Source: an uncultured Selenomonadales bacterium
Lineage (GTDB): Bacteria > Bacillota > Negativicutes > Acidaminococcales > Acidaminococcaceae
NCBI GenBank assembly: GCA_900315345.1
Contig: OMYP01000006.1
Location: forward strand, 1 to 64,000
Length of the DNA: 64,000 nucleotides
Direction of reading: 5' to 3'
Numbering within the stretch: position 1 is the stretch's first letter; the number at the start of each line of letters is the position of its first letter. Positions 17,452 to 26,464 of this stretch are shown here, in pieces. Under the pieces are notes generated by a model. That model was not told the origin of the DNA. It did not search any database and saw only the letters and a list, made by a program, of their open reading frames with translations. The position numbers were made by a program, and so were the translations under genes.

Positions 17452-18348
17452 ATGGAGCAGAATCGTTTCGTAATTATAACAGGCATGTCCGGCGCTGGAA
17501 AGACCCAGGTGCTTCGTACTCTGGAAGATCTGAATTATTTCTGTGTGGATAATCTTCCGGTGATGCTGTTGCCGAAATTTATCGAACTGAGCCGCCAGAC
17601 ACCGGGCCGTAATACGGCCATGGTCATAGATGCCAGAGGCGGCGAGTCTTTTGCCGGGCTGCTGGAAATCATGGATGAGATGAAGGCAAACGGGTTTGCT
17701 TTTGAACTGCTGTTCCTGGACGCGGATAATGCCGCCCTGATCCGCCGCTATAAAGAGACCCGGCGCAGGCATCCTCTGGAAAAGGGGCATAACAGCCTTG
17801 CGGAAAGCGTGGCTTTGGAACGTAAATCCCTGAAAGAAGTAAGGGAAAGAGCCGACACCGTTATAGATACCAGTAGGTATTCCGCAGCCATGCTCAAAGA
17901 TGAGATCAGTCATCTGTATGGAGGTGCCGCTTCATCTTCCGAAATGCTGATTGTAGTCCAGTCCTTCGGGTTTAAATACGGACTTCCCTTGGACAGTGAT
18001 CTGGTGCTGGATGTCCGGTTCCTGCCCAACCCGTTTTATGATCCGGAGCTGCGGAAACATACGGGAAACGATAAGGAAGTGCAGGACTTTCTTAACAAAT
18101 ATCCTGAAACGTTTGAATTCCTCAAAATGGAATGTGAATTGCTGTCTTTCCTGATTCCCAGATATGTGAAAGAGGGAAAGAGCCAGTTGGTGATCAGCGT
18201 AGGCTGTACCGGTGGGCAGCATCGGTCTGTCTACATTGCGAATAATATTTACAATTACCTCCGTCTTAAATCCTGGCGGGTGGAACTGTTGCACCGGGAA
18301 ATAACCCAGACTGGAATCAAACCGGGCGGGGATGCAACGATAAAATAG
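17452..18348 (+). CDS. rapZ: RNase adapter / nucleotide-binding protein RapZ (YvcJ)
   Basis: The 298-residue protein has an ATG after an ideal AGGAGG. It has an N-terminal P-loop (ITGMSGAGKTQVL, residues about 9-21), the NLPVMLLPKF segment, and a C-terminal domain with SFGFKYGLP, DVRFLPNPFY and the phosphate-binding GCTGGQHRSVYI loop. In E. coli it guides RNase E to the small RNA GlmZ to regulate glucosamine-6-phosphate synthase. In Firmicutes the YvcJ form binds and hydrolyses GTP, with a less clear role. It leads the conserved rapZ-yvcK-whiA cluster. Confidence 0.94.
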   Translation: MEQNRFVIITGMSGAGKTQVLRTLEDLNYFCVDNLPVMLLPKFIELSRQTPGRNTAMVIDARGGESFAGLLEIMDEMKANGFAFELLFLDADNAALIRRYKETRRRHPLEKGHNSLAESVALERKSLKEVRERADTVIDTSRYSAAMLKDEISHLYGGAASSSEMLIVVQSFGFKYGLPLDSDLVLDVRFLPNPFYDPELRKHTGNDKEVQDFLNKYPETFEFLKMECELLSFLIPRYVKEGKSQLVISVGCTGGQHRSVYIANNIYNYLRLKSWRVELLHREITQTGIKPGGDATIK

Positions 18349-18433
18349 AAGTGAAGGATGCGCTTCGTTGCGGGCATTGGGGTGTATAATCGCAGGCCCG
18401 GATCGAAGAAATTTGAGCAAGGGGTTTTGCTGA

Positions 18434-19804
18434 ATGGGATGGATTAGCTGGCTTTGTCCGGGAATGCAGCTGAAACGGTGGTTGCTGCTGTTTATGGCGG
18501 GAGGCATCGTCTGCGCGTTTTCCCTGGCAGTGCTATTTAATAACCAGGTTATGGGAATGGCGGAAGAAATTCTGTTCCGCATCAGTTACCTGGCTACAGG
18601 AAAATATGGGAATGGGGTCACCCTGGCTGTCGGGATTTCCGGTATGCTGTTGGGAATCTGTATCATGGTCTATGCGATTCGGCGTATCGTCCGGTCTGTA
18701 GTGGAAGTGGTCAGCCCGGAGAGCAGCGGATCGCTGATGGAAACCATTTTTACCCAGCGTAAGCTGAGTAATGGTCCTGTTATTGCGGCAGTAGGCGGAG
18801 GTACGGGGCTTTCTACGCTGCTGCGGGGCCTGAAATATGTCAGCGGCAACTGTACCGGAGTGGTAACGGTAGGAGATGACGGCGGTTCTTCCGGCCGGTT
18901 GCGGGAAGAACTTGGCATTATTCCCCCCGGTGACCTGCGCAAATGTCTGGTAGCCATGGCGGACCGGGAGCCTTTGATGGAACGGGTGCTGGAATACCGA
19001 TTCAAAGGAGATTCCTATCTTGCCGGCCACAGTATGGGAAATCTTTTTTTAGTTGCCATGGCTGAAACGGAAGGCGGCATGGAGGAAGGGCTGCAGGCGG
19101 CCAGCCAGATATTGAAGATCCACGGACAGGTGGTTCCTTCTACCTTGCAAAGCATCCAGCTGGCAGCGGATATGACAGACGGCACCTTTGTGCTGGGACA
19201 GGCGGAAATTGCCCAGGCCCGGAAAAAAGTAAAACGGCTGCGAATGCTGCCGGAAGAGGCGCCTGCTACCAAAAGTGCTGTGGATGCGATTCGGAACGCT
19301 GATATCCTGATACTGGGGCCTGGCAGCCTGTATACCAGTGTCATTTCAAACCTTCTGGTTCCTGAGATTCGTAAGGCCGTACAGGATAGTAAAGCAATTA
19401 AAATTTATATCTGTAATGTTATGACACAGCCCGGGGAAACCGACGGCTATGGAGCCTATGAACATGTGAAGGCAATGATCGATTATGCCGGCGGACAGTT
19501 TCTGGATTATGTGATTGTGAACAGTCAGGAAATTTCAGAAGAGCAGAAAGAAATTTATCTGGCTAAAGAACAGGTACCTGTTACACCGGATGTGGAAAAG
19601 ATCGAACAGTTGGGAATCAAGGTGATTCCTGCAAAACTGGTGAGCGGTTCGGATATGGTTCGGCACGACCCTCAGAAGCTGGCCCAGGTCATCATGTCCC
19701 TGATCTACCGCCTGCGATTGTTTGGCCGTGGTTTTGTCTTCTTTGATTATTTTTTTATGCGACACAGTATGCGTAAACTGAAAAGCAGACTGGAAAGAAA
19801 ATAA
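18434..19804 (+). CDS. yvcK: YvcK / CofD-like protein (gluconeogenesis factor) with N-terminal membrane anchor
   Basis: The protein is 456 residues. Two hydrophobic segments (residues about 15-38 and 55-80) precede the CofD-like Rossmann domain, which begins with AVGGGTGLSTLLRGLK and GDDGGSSGRLREELG. Further family blocks are PPGDLRKCLVAM, GHSMGNLFLVAM and LGPGSLYTSVISNL. B. subtilis YvcK binds UDP-sugars and is needed for growth on gluconeogenic carbon and for normal wall synthesis. An upstream membrane segment is a common variant. It is preceded by 85 bp containing a TATAAT at 18385 without a clear -35. Confidence 0.93.
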   Translation: MGWISWLCPGMQLKRWLLLFMAGGIVCAFSLAVLFNNQVMGMAEEILFRISYLATGKYGNGVTLAVGISGMLLGICIMVYAIRRIVRSVVEVVSPESSGSLMETIFTQRKLSNGPVIAAVGGGTGLSTLLRGLKYVSGNCTGVVTVGDDGGSSGRLREELGIIPPGDLRKCLVAMADREPLMERVLEYRFKGDSYLAGHSMGNLFLVAMAETEGGMEEGLQAASQILKIHGQVVPSTLQSIQLAADMTDGTFVLGQAEIAQARKKVKRLRMLPEEAPATKSAVDAIRNADILILGPGSLYTSVISNLLVPEIRKAVQDSKAIKIYICNVMTQPGETDGYGAYEHVKAMIDYAGGQFLDYVIVNSQEISEEQKEIYLAKEQVPVTPDVEKIEQLGIKVIPAKLVSGSDMVRHDPQKLAQVIMSLIYRLRLFGRGFVFFDYFFMRHSMRKLKSRLERK

Positions 19805-19888
19805 AGAGTCGTTGATAACGCAGGACTGAGGGATAGGTGTTTCTCAGCGGGTTTACAAAAATATAGCCTGCAAGGCTGGAGGGAAGCT

Positions 19889-20827
19889 TTGTCATATTCG
19901 TCGGAAGTAAAAAATGAACTGGCCCGGCTTGAAGGGCAGAAGCCCTGCTGCGAGAAGGCAGAACTGCTGGGCGTGTTGCGTTTAAGCGGCGCCCTGGTAT
20001 TGCGGGGCAAAAACATCGGCATCCATTTTTCTACGGAAAACGCCGCACTGGCCCGCAGGGTTCTGCAGGTGCTGAAGAGCAATTATCCTGTGCAGACCGA
20101 AGTGGTCATCACACGCTCCAGACGGTTAAAAAAGAATAACCGGTATCAGGTGGAAGTGATACCGGACAGCAATGTGGCCAAAGCACTGCAGGAACTCCAG
20201 ATTCTTCCTTCCGGGGAAGATGAAAGGCAGAACCTTCTCCGTAAGGCCTGCTGCCGTAAGGCTTTTTTACGGGGGGTCTTTATGGCCGGAGGTTCTGTAA
20301 GCAGGCCTGCAGGGGATTATCATCTGGAGATCGTTACGGAAAACGAGGAACTGGCCAGGCTGATCGTAAAGATTATGCACGGATTTTCCCTGTCTGCAAA
20401 AATGACTGACAGGAAAAACAATTACATTGTTTATCTTAAGGGCGGGGATCATATCACCGATTTTCTTTCCTTGATCGGCGCCCATCAGGCGCTGCTGGAA
20501 TTTGAAAACGTCCGGATCGTCAAGGATATGCGGAACCAGGTAAACCGGCGGGTGAACTGTGAAACCGCGAACCTGAACAAGGTCATCCGGGCATCGGTAC
20601 TGCAGGTAGCCTGCATCCGGTACCTCCAGGAACACGGAAGATATGATTTGCTTCCAGAAAAACTGAAGGAAGCCGCAGAGCTTCGCCTGCGCTACCCGGA
20701 TATTTCCCTGAATGAACTGGTGGAATATACGGAAGGGACTGTCGGTAAGTCTGGTCTGAACCACCGGTTGAAAAAAATCAGGCAGATTGCCGTAAACGAA
20801 GGTATGGATATCAGTGAGTATGTTTAA
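19889..20827 (+). CDS. whiA: DNA-binding regulator WhiA
   Basis: The 312-residue protein has a TTG start after GGAGGGAAG. WhiA combines a degenerate LAGLIDADG homing-endonuclease fold (KAFLRGVFMAGGSVSRP, residues about 125-145) with a C-terminal helix-turn-helix (SLNELVEYTEG, GKSGLNHRLKKI). It controls sporulation genes in actinomycetes and affects cell division and fatty-acid composition in Firmicutes. It is the last gene of the rapZ-yvcK-whiA trio. Its end overlaps the start of the deacetylase gene by 8 bp, suggesting translational coupling. Confidence 0.94.
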   Translation: MSYSSEVKNELARLEGQKPCCEKAELLGVLRLSGALVLRGKNIGIHFSTENAALARRVLQVLKSNYPVQTEVVITRSRRLKKNNRYQVEVIPDSNVAKALQELQILPSGEDERQNLLRKACCRKAFLRGVFMAGGSVSRPAGDYHLEIVTENEELARLIVKIMHGFSLSAKMTDRKNNYIVYLKGGDHITDFLSLIGAHQALLEFENVRIVKDMRNQVNRRVNCETANLNKVIRASVLQVACIRYLQEHGRYDLLPEKLKEAAELRLRYPDISLNELVEYTEGTVGKSGLNHRLKKIRQIAVNEGMDISEYV

Positions 20828-21710
20828 ATTATGTTACCGCATCTTGAAAGTTTTCTTGGTGGTGGCTGCTGTTGGTGCTATGGCCTGGCAGGGAAGGTTC
20901 AGGGAAGATTTTGAACAGTATAAGATGCATGCGATCCCGGCCCTGATGTATCACAGCATCAGTACAGTACCGGCCGGATGGCCTGCGGATCTTTGCATTA
21001 CCCCGGAAATTTTCGAAGAACATCTGAAATATTTAAAAAAACAGGGCTATAATGTGGTGACGGCGCCTCAGGCCATGGTATTGCTGAAAAGCCGGCAAAA
21101 TGTCATGAATACTGTGATGATTACCTTTGACGACGGCTATGAAAACAATTATACCAAAGCTTTTCCCCTGTTAAAAAAATACGGTTTCAGAGGCAACTTT
21201 TATGTTGTCGGAAAAGATGTTGGGCAGGTCAGCAGTCAGGACGGGGTCAAGACCTATATGAATTTTTCCCAGATAAAGGAAATGTACCAGCAGGGGATGG
21301 AGATTGGCTCCCACAGCATGAGCCACGATCCCCTGACGGCTATGAAACCGAACTTCCTGCCCTGGGAGATTTACCAGCCTCTGAATCTTTTTTATGAAAA
21401 GATGGGCTTCTGGATCTCAGGGATTGCCTTCCCCAACGGTGCTTTCAATGAGGCTGTCATTGCGGAAATCCGAAAGTATATAAAATATGAGTACGGTTTT
21501 TCCGGCCAGGCCGGCTGTAATACTCTGCAGATCGTTACGGATACACCCTTTGCCCTTCGTCGGGCCGGTGTCTATGACCGGGGCGGAGGTGCCACAGACG
21601 TGGAGAAGGTACTGCAAAAGTGCTATGTATACGGTTATCTGGAATCCAAAGGGGTTCCTGTCGGTTTGGTCGATAAAGGCCGAAGATTTATCGAAAGCGT
21701 AGTCCGGTAA
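20820..21710 (+). CDS. Polysaccharide deacetylase (carbohydrate esterase 4 family), membrane-anchored
   Basis: The protein is 296 residues from ATG 20820; a GTG at 20814 is an alternative start. An N-terminal hydrophobic segment (residues about 8-22) would anchor it outside the cytoplasmic membrane. The NodB domain shows ALMYHSIS, motif 1 MITFDDGYENN (catalytic base Asp and metal-binding Asp), FRGNFYVVG, and motif 2 EIGSHSMSHDPL (metal-binding His residues). FPNGAFN is in the motif 3 position, where peptidoglycan or polysaccharide deacetylases usually have YPxG. It probably deacetylates peptidoglycan or an envelope polysaccharide; the substrate is not predictable. Confidence 0.88.
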   Translation: MFKLCYRILKVFLVVAAVGAMAWQGRFREDFEQYKMHAIPALMYHSISTVPAGWPADLCITPEIFEEHLKYLKKQGYNVVTAPQAMVLLKSRQNVMNTVMITFDDGYENNYTKAFPLLKKYGFRGNFYVVGKDVGQVSSQDGVKTYMNFSQIKEMYQQGMEIGSHSMSHDPLTAMKPNFLPWEIYQPLNLFYEKMGFWISGIAFPNGAFNEAVIAEIRKYIKYEYGFSGQAGCNTLQIVTDTPFALRRAGVYDRGGGATDVEKVLQKCYVYGYLESKGVPVGLVDKGRRFIESVVR

Positions 21711-21755
21711 CAGGTGTTTACTTTAGAGTAAAGCGTGTTTTTATATTACCGGGAC

Positions 21756-21784
21756 TTGCATAAAATAAGAAAAAAGGGTAAAAT
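21756..21784 (+). promoter_or_regulatory. Promoter of the SCIFF peptide gene
   Basis: TTGCAT and TAAAAT are separated by 17 bp, and the start codon is 58 bp downstream. Confidence 0.6.
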
Positions 21785-21842
21785 GAATAGGAAGAATTTA
21801 CAGCGGATGCTGAAAGAACTCAAATGACCAAGGAGGATTAAT

Positions 21843-21986
21843 ATGAAAAAACATGTAAAGACGGTTAACAAAGCTATGCTCAACAAAACGCTGCGTACCG
21901 GCGGCTGCGGCGAATGTCCCGCTTCCTGCCAGTCTGCATGCAAGACTTCCTGCACGGTTGGCAACCAGGTTTGCGAACATAAATAA
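21843..21986 (+). CDS. scfA: SCIFF peptide precursor (six cysteines in forty-five residues; ranthipeptide)
   Basis: The 47-residue precursor starts at an ATG with a perfect AAGGAGG. The leader MKKHVKTVNKAMLNKTLRTG is followed by a core with six cysteines at residues 22, 25, 29, 33, 37 and 44 (GGCGECPASCQSACKTSC, then TVGNQVC). This is the hallmark of SCIFF, a ribosomally made peptide found across Clostridia and relatives, which is cross-linked by Cys-to-Thr thioethers. Thr35 and Thr38 sit among the Cys residues. The partner maturase is the next gene. The biological role of the product is unknown. Confidence 0.95.
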   Translation: MKKHVKTVNKAMLNKTLRTGGCGECPASCQSACKTSCTVGNQVCEHK

Positions 21987-22004
21987 CGAATCGGACAGCA
22001 TGTT

Positions 22005-22038
22005 AAGCAGCTCCCTGTTACTTCGGGGAGCTGTTTTC
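22005..22038 (+). terminator. Terminator or attenuator between the SCIFF peptide and its maturase
   Basis: AGCAGCTCCC pairs with GGGGAGCTGTT and is followed by TTTT. Its position after the peptide gene would give more peptide mRNA than maturase mRNA. Confidence 0.75.
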
Positions 22039-22176
22039 ATATGGATAGCTGGAAGTTATGTCTGGCTCCAATTGGAACGAATTATAATCGTTTATTAAAA
22101 TTGAACGGTAATAAAAAACTGTATAGTTTTGGAAAACTGTTAATTTACATAATTTTTCTTCAGAAAGGTTAACGAA

Positions 22177-23613
22177 ATGGAAAACCAACTGATCCACCGC
22201 ATGAAGGTGAACGGGGATATGGCCGTGCTGGATGTAAACAGCGGGGCAGTACACCTGATCGATGAAATGGTATATGACGTACTGGGTGTATTTGACGGAA
22301 AAAATGATGAGGAAACCGTTTCCACTCTTAAAAATAAATATGATGAATCTGAGTTAGTGGAAGTTTTGGGAGAACTCCACGAGCTCATGGAAGAAGGCCT
22401 GTTGTTTTCCCCGGAATTTGACGTGCCGGAAACTTTTGCTACAGAACCTGTGCTGAAATCCCTTTGCCTTCATGTAGCCCACGACTGCAACCTGCGTTGC
22501 AAATACTGTTTTGCCGGTACAGGTGACTTTGGCGGCAAACGGGAACTCATGAGTGCCGAAACCGGAAAGAAAGCCATCGATTTTGCCATTACGGGAAGCC
22601 GCAAGCGCCGTAATCTGGAAATCGATCTCTTTGGCGGCGAACCGCTGGTGAATTTCGGCGTGGTGAAAGAAATTATCCAATATGCCCGGAAACGGGAAAA
22701 GGAAGCCAATAAAAATATTAAGCTTACTTTAACCACCAATGGCACATTGCTGAACGATGAAAACATACAGTTCTTAAATGATAACCGTGTGATGGTCGTC
22801 CTGAGTCTGGACGGCGGCAAAGAGATGCATGACGCCATGCGGCCCTTCCCCAATAAAACCGGAAGCTATGACGCGGCGGTACGGGGCTTTAAGAAAATCA
22901 TCGCCAGCCGTAAAGGCTGGAACTATTATCTGCGTGGTACGTATACCCATTTCAGCACCCATTTTGCGGAAGAAGTGTTAAAAATGACGGAAGTGGGAAA
23001 AGAAATCTCCATGGAACCGGTGGTCGGGACTACCGAGCCTTACACCCTGACAGAAGAAGATCTTCCCGTCCTGTTTGCAGAGTATGACAAACTGGCTACC
23101 GAATATCTGAAACGCAGACGGGGAGAAGGGGAGCCTTTTGACTTTTTCCATTTTAACGTGGCTCTGGATAACGGTCCCTGCGTGGCAAAACGGCTGGCGG
23201 GCTGCGGCGCCGGACATGAGTACTATGCTATTACCCCTTCCGGTGAAATCTATCCCTGCCACCAGTTTGTTGGACGGGAGCAGTATAAGATGGGAACGCT
23301 GGATACGGGTGTCGTAAGGCCGGACCTGGTGAAAAAATTCCGCAATACCCATGTAATGACAAAACCCGAGTGTAAAAAGTGCTGGGCCCGTTTTTTCTGC
23401 AGCGGCGGCTGCCATGCTAATGCGGATCTGGTGAACGGGGACATTACAAAGCCTTATGAGTATGGGTGCAGGATCCAGCGGAAACGCCTGGAATGCGCCA
23501 TCGTACTGCAGGCTTTGCTGACGGAAGATACAAAGGAAGGCGCTGAGGATATGCGTCCTGAAATCGATAACTTTAAGTTCCAGGTTGGAAAGACGGAAGA
23601 AAAAAGGAAATAA
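22177..23613 (+). CDS. scfB: SCIFF peptide maturase, radical SAM/SPASM thioether synthase
   Basis: The 478-residue protein has an N-terminal RRE-like peptide-binding region (residues about 1-90, including AVHLIDEMVYDVLGVFDG), then the radical-SAM core with CxxxCxxC in HDCNLRCKYCFAGTG and the GGEP motif in DLFGGEPLVNF. A C-terminal SPASM region binds auxiliary clusters: CGAGHEYYAITPSGEIYPCH and CKKCWARFFCSGGCHANA. It installs thioether links between Cys and Thr in the SCIFF precursor encoded 190 bp upstream. Both genes are complete, so the modification system looks functional. Confidence 0.95.
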   Translation: MENQLIHRMKVNGDMAVLDVNSGAVHLIDEMVYDVLGVFDGKNDEETVSTLKNKYDESELVEVLGELHELMEEGLLFSPEFDVPETFATEPVLKSLCLHVAHDCNLRCKYCFAGTGDFGGKRELMSAETGKKAIDFAITGSRKRRNLEIDLFGGEPLVNFGVVKEIIQYARKREKEANKNIKLTLTTNGTLLNDENIQFLNDNRVMVVLSLDGGKEMHDAMRPFPNKTGSYDAAVRGFKKIIASRKGWNYYLRGTYTHFSTHFAEEVLKMTEVGKEISMEPVVGTTEPYTLTEEDLPVLFAEYDKLATEYLKRRRGEGEPFDFFHFNVALDNGPCVAKRLAGCGAGHEYYAITPSGEIYPCHQFVGREQYKMGTLDTGVVRPDLVKKFRNTHVMTKPECKKCWARFFCSGGCHANADLVNGDITKPYEYGCRIQRKRLECAIVLQALLTEDTKEGAEDMRPEIDNFKFQVGKTEEKRK

Positions 23614-23640
23614 AAGTATTTTGTATAAGCAGGTGATGTT

Positions 23641-24990
23641 ATGCGAATCGTTGTAGTTGGCGCCGGTAAAATGGGTTACAGTATCGCCAAGCTTCTGGCT
23701 GACGGATCTTATGACGTGGTAGTTATTGAGCAGTACGAAGACCGGAGACAGGTGGTAAAGGACTCCCTTGATGTACTGACGATCCAGGGAAACGGTTGCA
23801 GTCCGGAAGTGCTGGATATGCCGGAGGTCCGGGATGCAGATGTTTTTATTGCCGTTACGGATAATGACGAGGTCAATATGGTTGCCTGCCGGATGGCGAA
23901 AGCATTCGGGGCCAAGCATACGGTAGCCCGTGTACGTAACGAAGATTATACGGCAACAGAACCTGCCCTGCTCAGCAAGACAATGGGCGTGGATCTGAAC
24001 CTGAATCCGGAACGTATAACGGCGAATGAAATCTGCCATATACTTATGACTCCGGCAGCTTTGGACGTGGATGATTTTGCGGATGGCAAGGTCCGGATGT
24101 TCGGCGCCAGATTGCCTGCAGATTTTAAATTTCTGGGCGTGCCCCTGAAAAATGTAAGGCTTCCCGGCGGTATCCTCATTGCCATGATCTTCCGTAAACA
24201 CAAAATGATTATCCCCCACGGCGACGATATACTGGAACCGGGGGACAACGTGTATTTCGTGGGAAGCCAGGAGGTAATCAAAGCTTTCGAGGTTAATTTC
24301 GAGGCTCGTTACGATAAACTGGAACGGGTACTTCTGATCGGAGCGGGCCGTGCGGGACGCATGCTGGCCCAGATGCTGGAGAAGCAGGGTGTTTTTGTTA
24401 AGGTTATCGAAAAAGACAAGGACCGCTGTCGTATCCTTTCGGAACAACTGAACAGCGGGCTCGTTCTCTGCGGGGACGGAACGGATATAGACCTTCTGAC
24501 TGAAGAAGGGATTACAGAAGCAGACTGTGTGGTCTGCCTCACGGACGATGATAAGCTGAACCTGCTTCTGGCATTGCTGGCCAAACATCTGGGAGCCAAG
24601 AAGACTATTGTCCGGGTGGCACGGAATGAATATGTGGACCTGATGGCCAAGGTAGGCGTTGATATTGCACTGTCGGCCCGGCTGTTAAGTGCGGCGGAGG
24701 TTATGCGGTTTGTCCGCCAGGGCGGCCTGGTTTCTGTAGCATTGCTGGAAGGGGCTAAGGCGGAAGCGTTAGAGCTGAATGTACAGCCTGGATGCAAGGT
24801 GGATGGCAAGACGCTGATACGTGCGGGGCTGCCCAGGGAATGCCTGGTGTGTGGTATCGTCCATGAGGGAGAAGCTTCGGTCCCTAACGGTCACAGCGTC
24901 CTGAATGCCGGCGACCGGGTAATTGTTTTCGCACAGACTGAGGTTGTGCAGGATGTCATGGATATGTTTGCCGGCAATAAAAAGGTATAG
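23641..24990 (+). CDS. trkA: Trk potassium uptake system regulatory subunit TrkA
   Basis: The 449-residue protein has two RCK units. Each begins with a Rossmann nucleotide-binding motif (VVVGAGKMGYSIAKLL at the N-terminus and VLLIGAGRAGRMLAQML near residue 230) and ends with a RCK_C domain. TrkA forms a cytoplasmic ring that gates TrkH in response to nucleotides. The stop codon is only 5 bp from the first of three trkH genes, so they form one operon. Confidence 0.95.
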   Translation: MRIVVVGAGKMGYSIAKLLADGSYDVVVIEQYEDRRQVVKDSLDVLTIQGNGCSPEVLDMPEVRDADVFIAVTDNDEVNMVACRMAKAFGAKHTVARVRNEDYTATEPALLSKTMGVDLNLNPERITANEICHILMTPAALDVDDFADGKVRMFGARLPADFKFLGVPLKNVRLPGGILIAMIFRKHKMIIPHGDDILEPGDNVYFVGSQEVIKAFEVNFEARYDKLERVLLIGAGRAGRMLAQMLEKQGVFVKVIEKDKDRCRILSEQLNSGLVLCGDGTDIDLLTEEGITEADCVVCLTDDDKLNLLLALLAKHLGAKKTIVRVARNEYVDLMAKVGVDIALSARLLSAAEVMRFVRQGGLVSVALLEGAKAEALELNVQPGCKVDGKTLIRAGLPRECLVCGIVHEGEASVPNGHSVLNAGDRVIVFAQTEVVQDVMDMFAGNKKV

Positions 24991-24995
24991 CAATT

Positions 24996-26453
24996 ATGGA
25001 AGAGATGTTGGTATTACGTATGACGGGCCTTGTTTCCCTGGCAATGACTGCTGCCATGCTGCCTTCTCTGGCATATGCCCTGAACGGGGAGCCGGAGATG
25101 GTCGCTCCTTTTCTTGGTACGATTTTGGTTGGCTTTCTCTTCGGTTCATACGTATTAAGAAGTACCGTTTCACAGCGGAAGATGCGTCTGTCGATTCGGG
25201 GCGGAGCGTTATTTTTGGGATTATCCTGGCTTTACACAAGTATTTTGGGCTCTATTCCCTATATCGCTTCCGGTGATTTTTCAATACCTAAAGCGTTGTT
25301 TGAAAATGCTTCAGCCCTGACTACTACAGGGGTGAGTTCTGTGCTTGAAAATGCGCCCTATCCGGCCAGCCTTCTTCTTTGGCATGATATCAGTCAGTGG
25401 CTGGGGGGAATCGGGGCCATTATTATTTTTGCAGTCATTATGCCCCAGCTGGGCTCCAGCGCGGCCAACCTGTTTTCAGCAGAGGTGCAGGGGAATTCTG
25501 CTGAGAGGACCATGCCCCATATCCGGGAGGCTGTCCGTGTCCTTGTCTTCCTGTACATTGGAATGACAGCTGTGATGACCATGATTCTGCTGATGCTGAA
25601 ACAGCCGCTGGAAATGGCGGTAAAACTGGCGGCGACTTCAATATCCACCAGCGGTTACCTTCATTACCGGACGTATCTGATGGAATGCAATGACCCCTGG
25701 CTGGAAATTTTCCTGATCTCGTTTATGATTATCGGGAGCTGCAATTTTGTATTATATTACAGGATTCTTCAAAAACGTGTGGATGTGTTCTGGCGGGATA
25801 CGGAACGTCGTTGGTATTTCGGACTGATTCTCGGGATAACAGCGCTGATTACCTATAACCTGTGGAGCAGTCATACTCATGATATATTTCACTCTTTGCG
25901 GTATGCCTTTTTTCAGGTGGTTTCCATAATGAGTACCGCAGGGCTGGCAACGCAGGATTTCAGCTATTGGCCGGATTTCAGCCGCCTGCTGCTGTTTTAT
26001 GCGGCTATCATCGGTGGTTGTTCTGCATCTACTGCCGGCGGGGTTAAAGTATCCAGGGTTGTTGTGTTGCTGAAGGTCTGCTGGCAGGAGATCAAACGTA
26101 CCCTGCATCCCAGAATGGTCAGCGTCATTACCATGAGCGGTAAGCCGGTGCCTTCACAGGCTATCATCGGTGTAGGCCGTTACTTTTTCCTGTATTTTAT
26201 CGTCTTTCTTTCACTTTCCATGCTTTATTCCCTTAGTGGAACCGATATGCTGGGATCCATGGCTACAGTGGTGGTATTCTTAAGTAATGTGGGATCCGCT
26301 TTCGGCATCATGGGGGAAGGAACGACGTTTGAATCCCTGACCGGATTTGAATATCTGATTTTGTATGTTTCGATGATTATGGGCCGTATTGAACTGTTTG
26401 CATTTGTTATGTTCCTTCATCCGGATTTCTGGGCGAAGAAGCGCGGCTGGTAA
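24996..26453 (+). CDS. trkH: Trk potassium transporter membrane subunit TrkH, paralogue 1
   Basis: The 485-residue TrkH/KtrB-type protein has four membrane-pore-membrane repeats. The selectivity-filter glycines are present in LTTTGVSS, SISTSGYL, MSTAGLAT and LSNVGSAFG. The third and fourth filters differ from the usual STTGF and GPG forms, and the protein is the most diverged of the three. It lies 5 bp after trkA. TrkH conducts K+ (or Na+ in some variants), and the altered filter could affect ion choice or gating. Confidence 0.92.
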   Translation: MEEMLVLRMTGLVSLAMTAAMLPSLAYALNGEPEMVAPFLGTILVGFLFGSYVLRSTVSQRKMRLSIRGGALFLGLSWLYTSILGSIPYIASGDFSIPKALFENASALTTTGVSSVLENAPYPASLLLWHDISQWLGGIGAIIIFAVIMPQLGSSAANLFSAEVQGNSAERTMPHIREAVRVLVFLYIGMTAVMTMILLMLKQPLEMAVKLAATSISTSGYLHYRTYLMECNDPWLEIFLISFMIIGSCNFVLYYRILQKRVDVFWRDTERRWYFGLILGITALITYNLWSSHTHDIFHSLRYAFFQVVSIMSTAGLATQDFSYWPDFSRLLLFYAAIIGGCSASTAGGVKVSRVVVLLKVCWQEIKRTLHPRMVSVITMSGKPVPSQAIIGVGRYFFLYFIVFLSLSMLYSLSGTDMLGSMATVVVFLSNVGSAFGIMGEGTTFESLTGFEYLILYVSMIMGRIELFAFVMFLHPDFWAKKRGW

Positions 26454-26464
26454 GAGGTGTCGGC

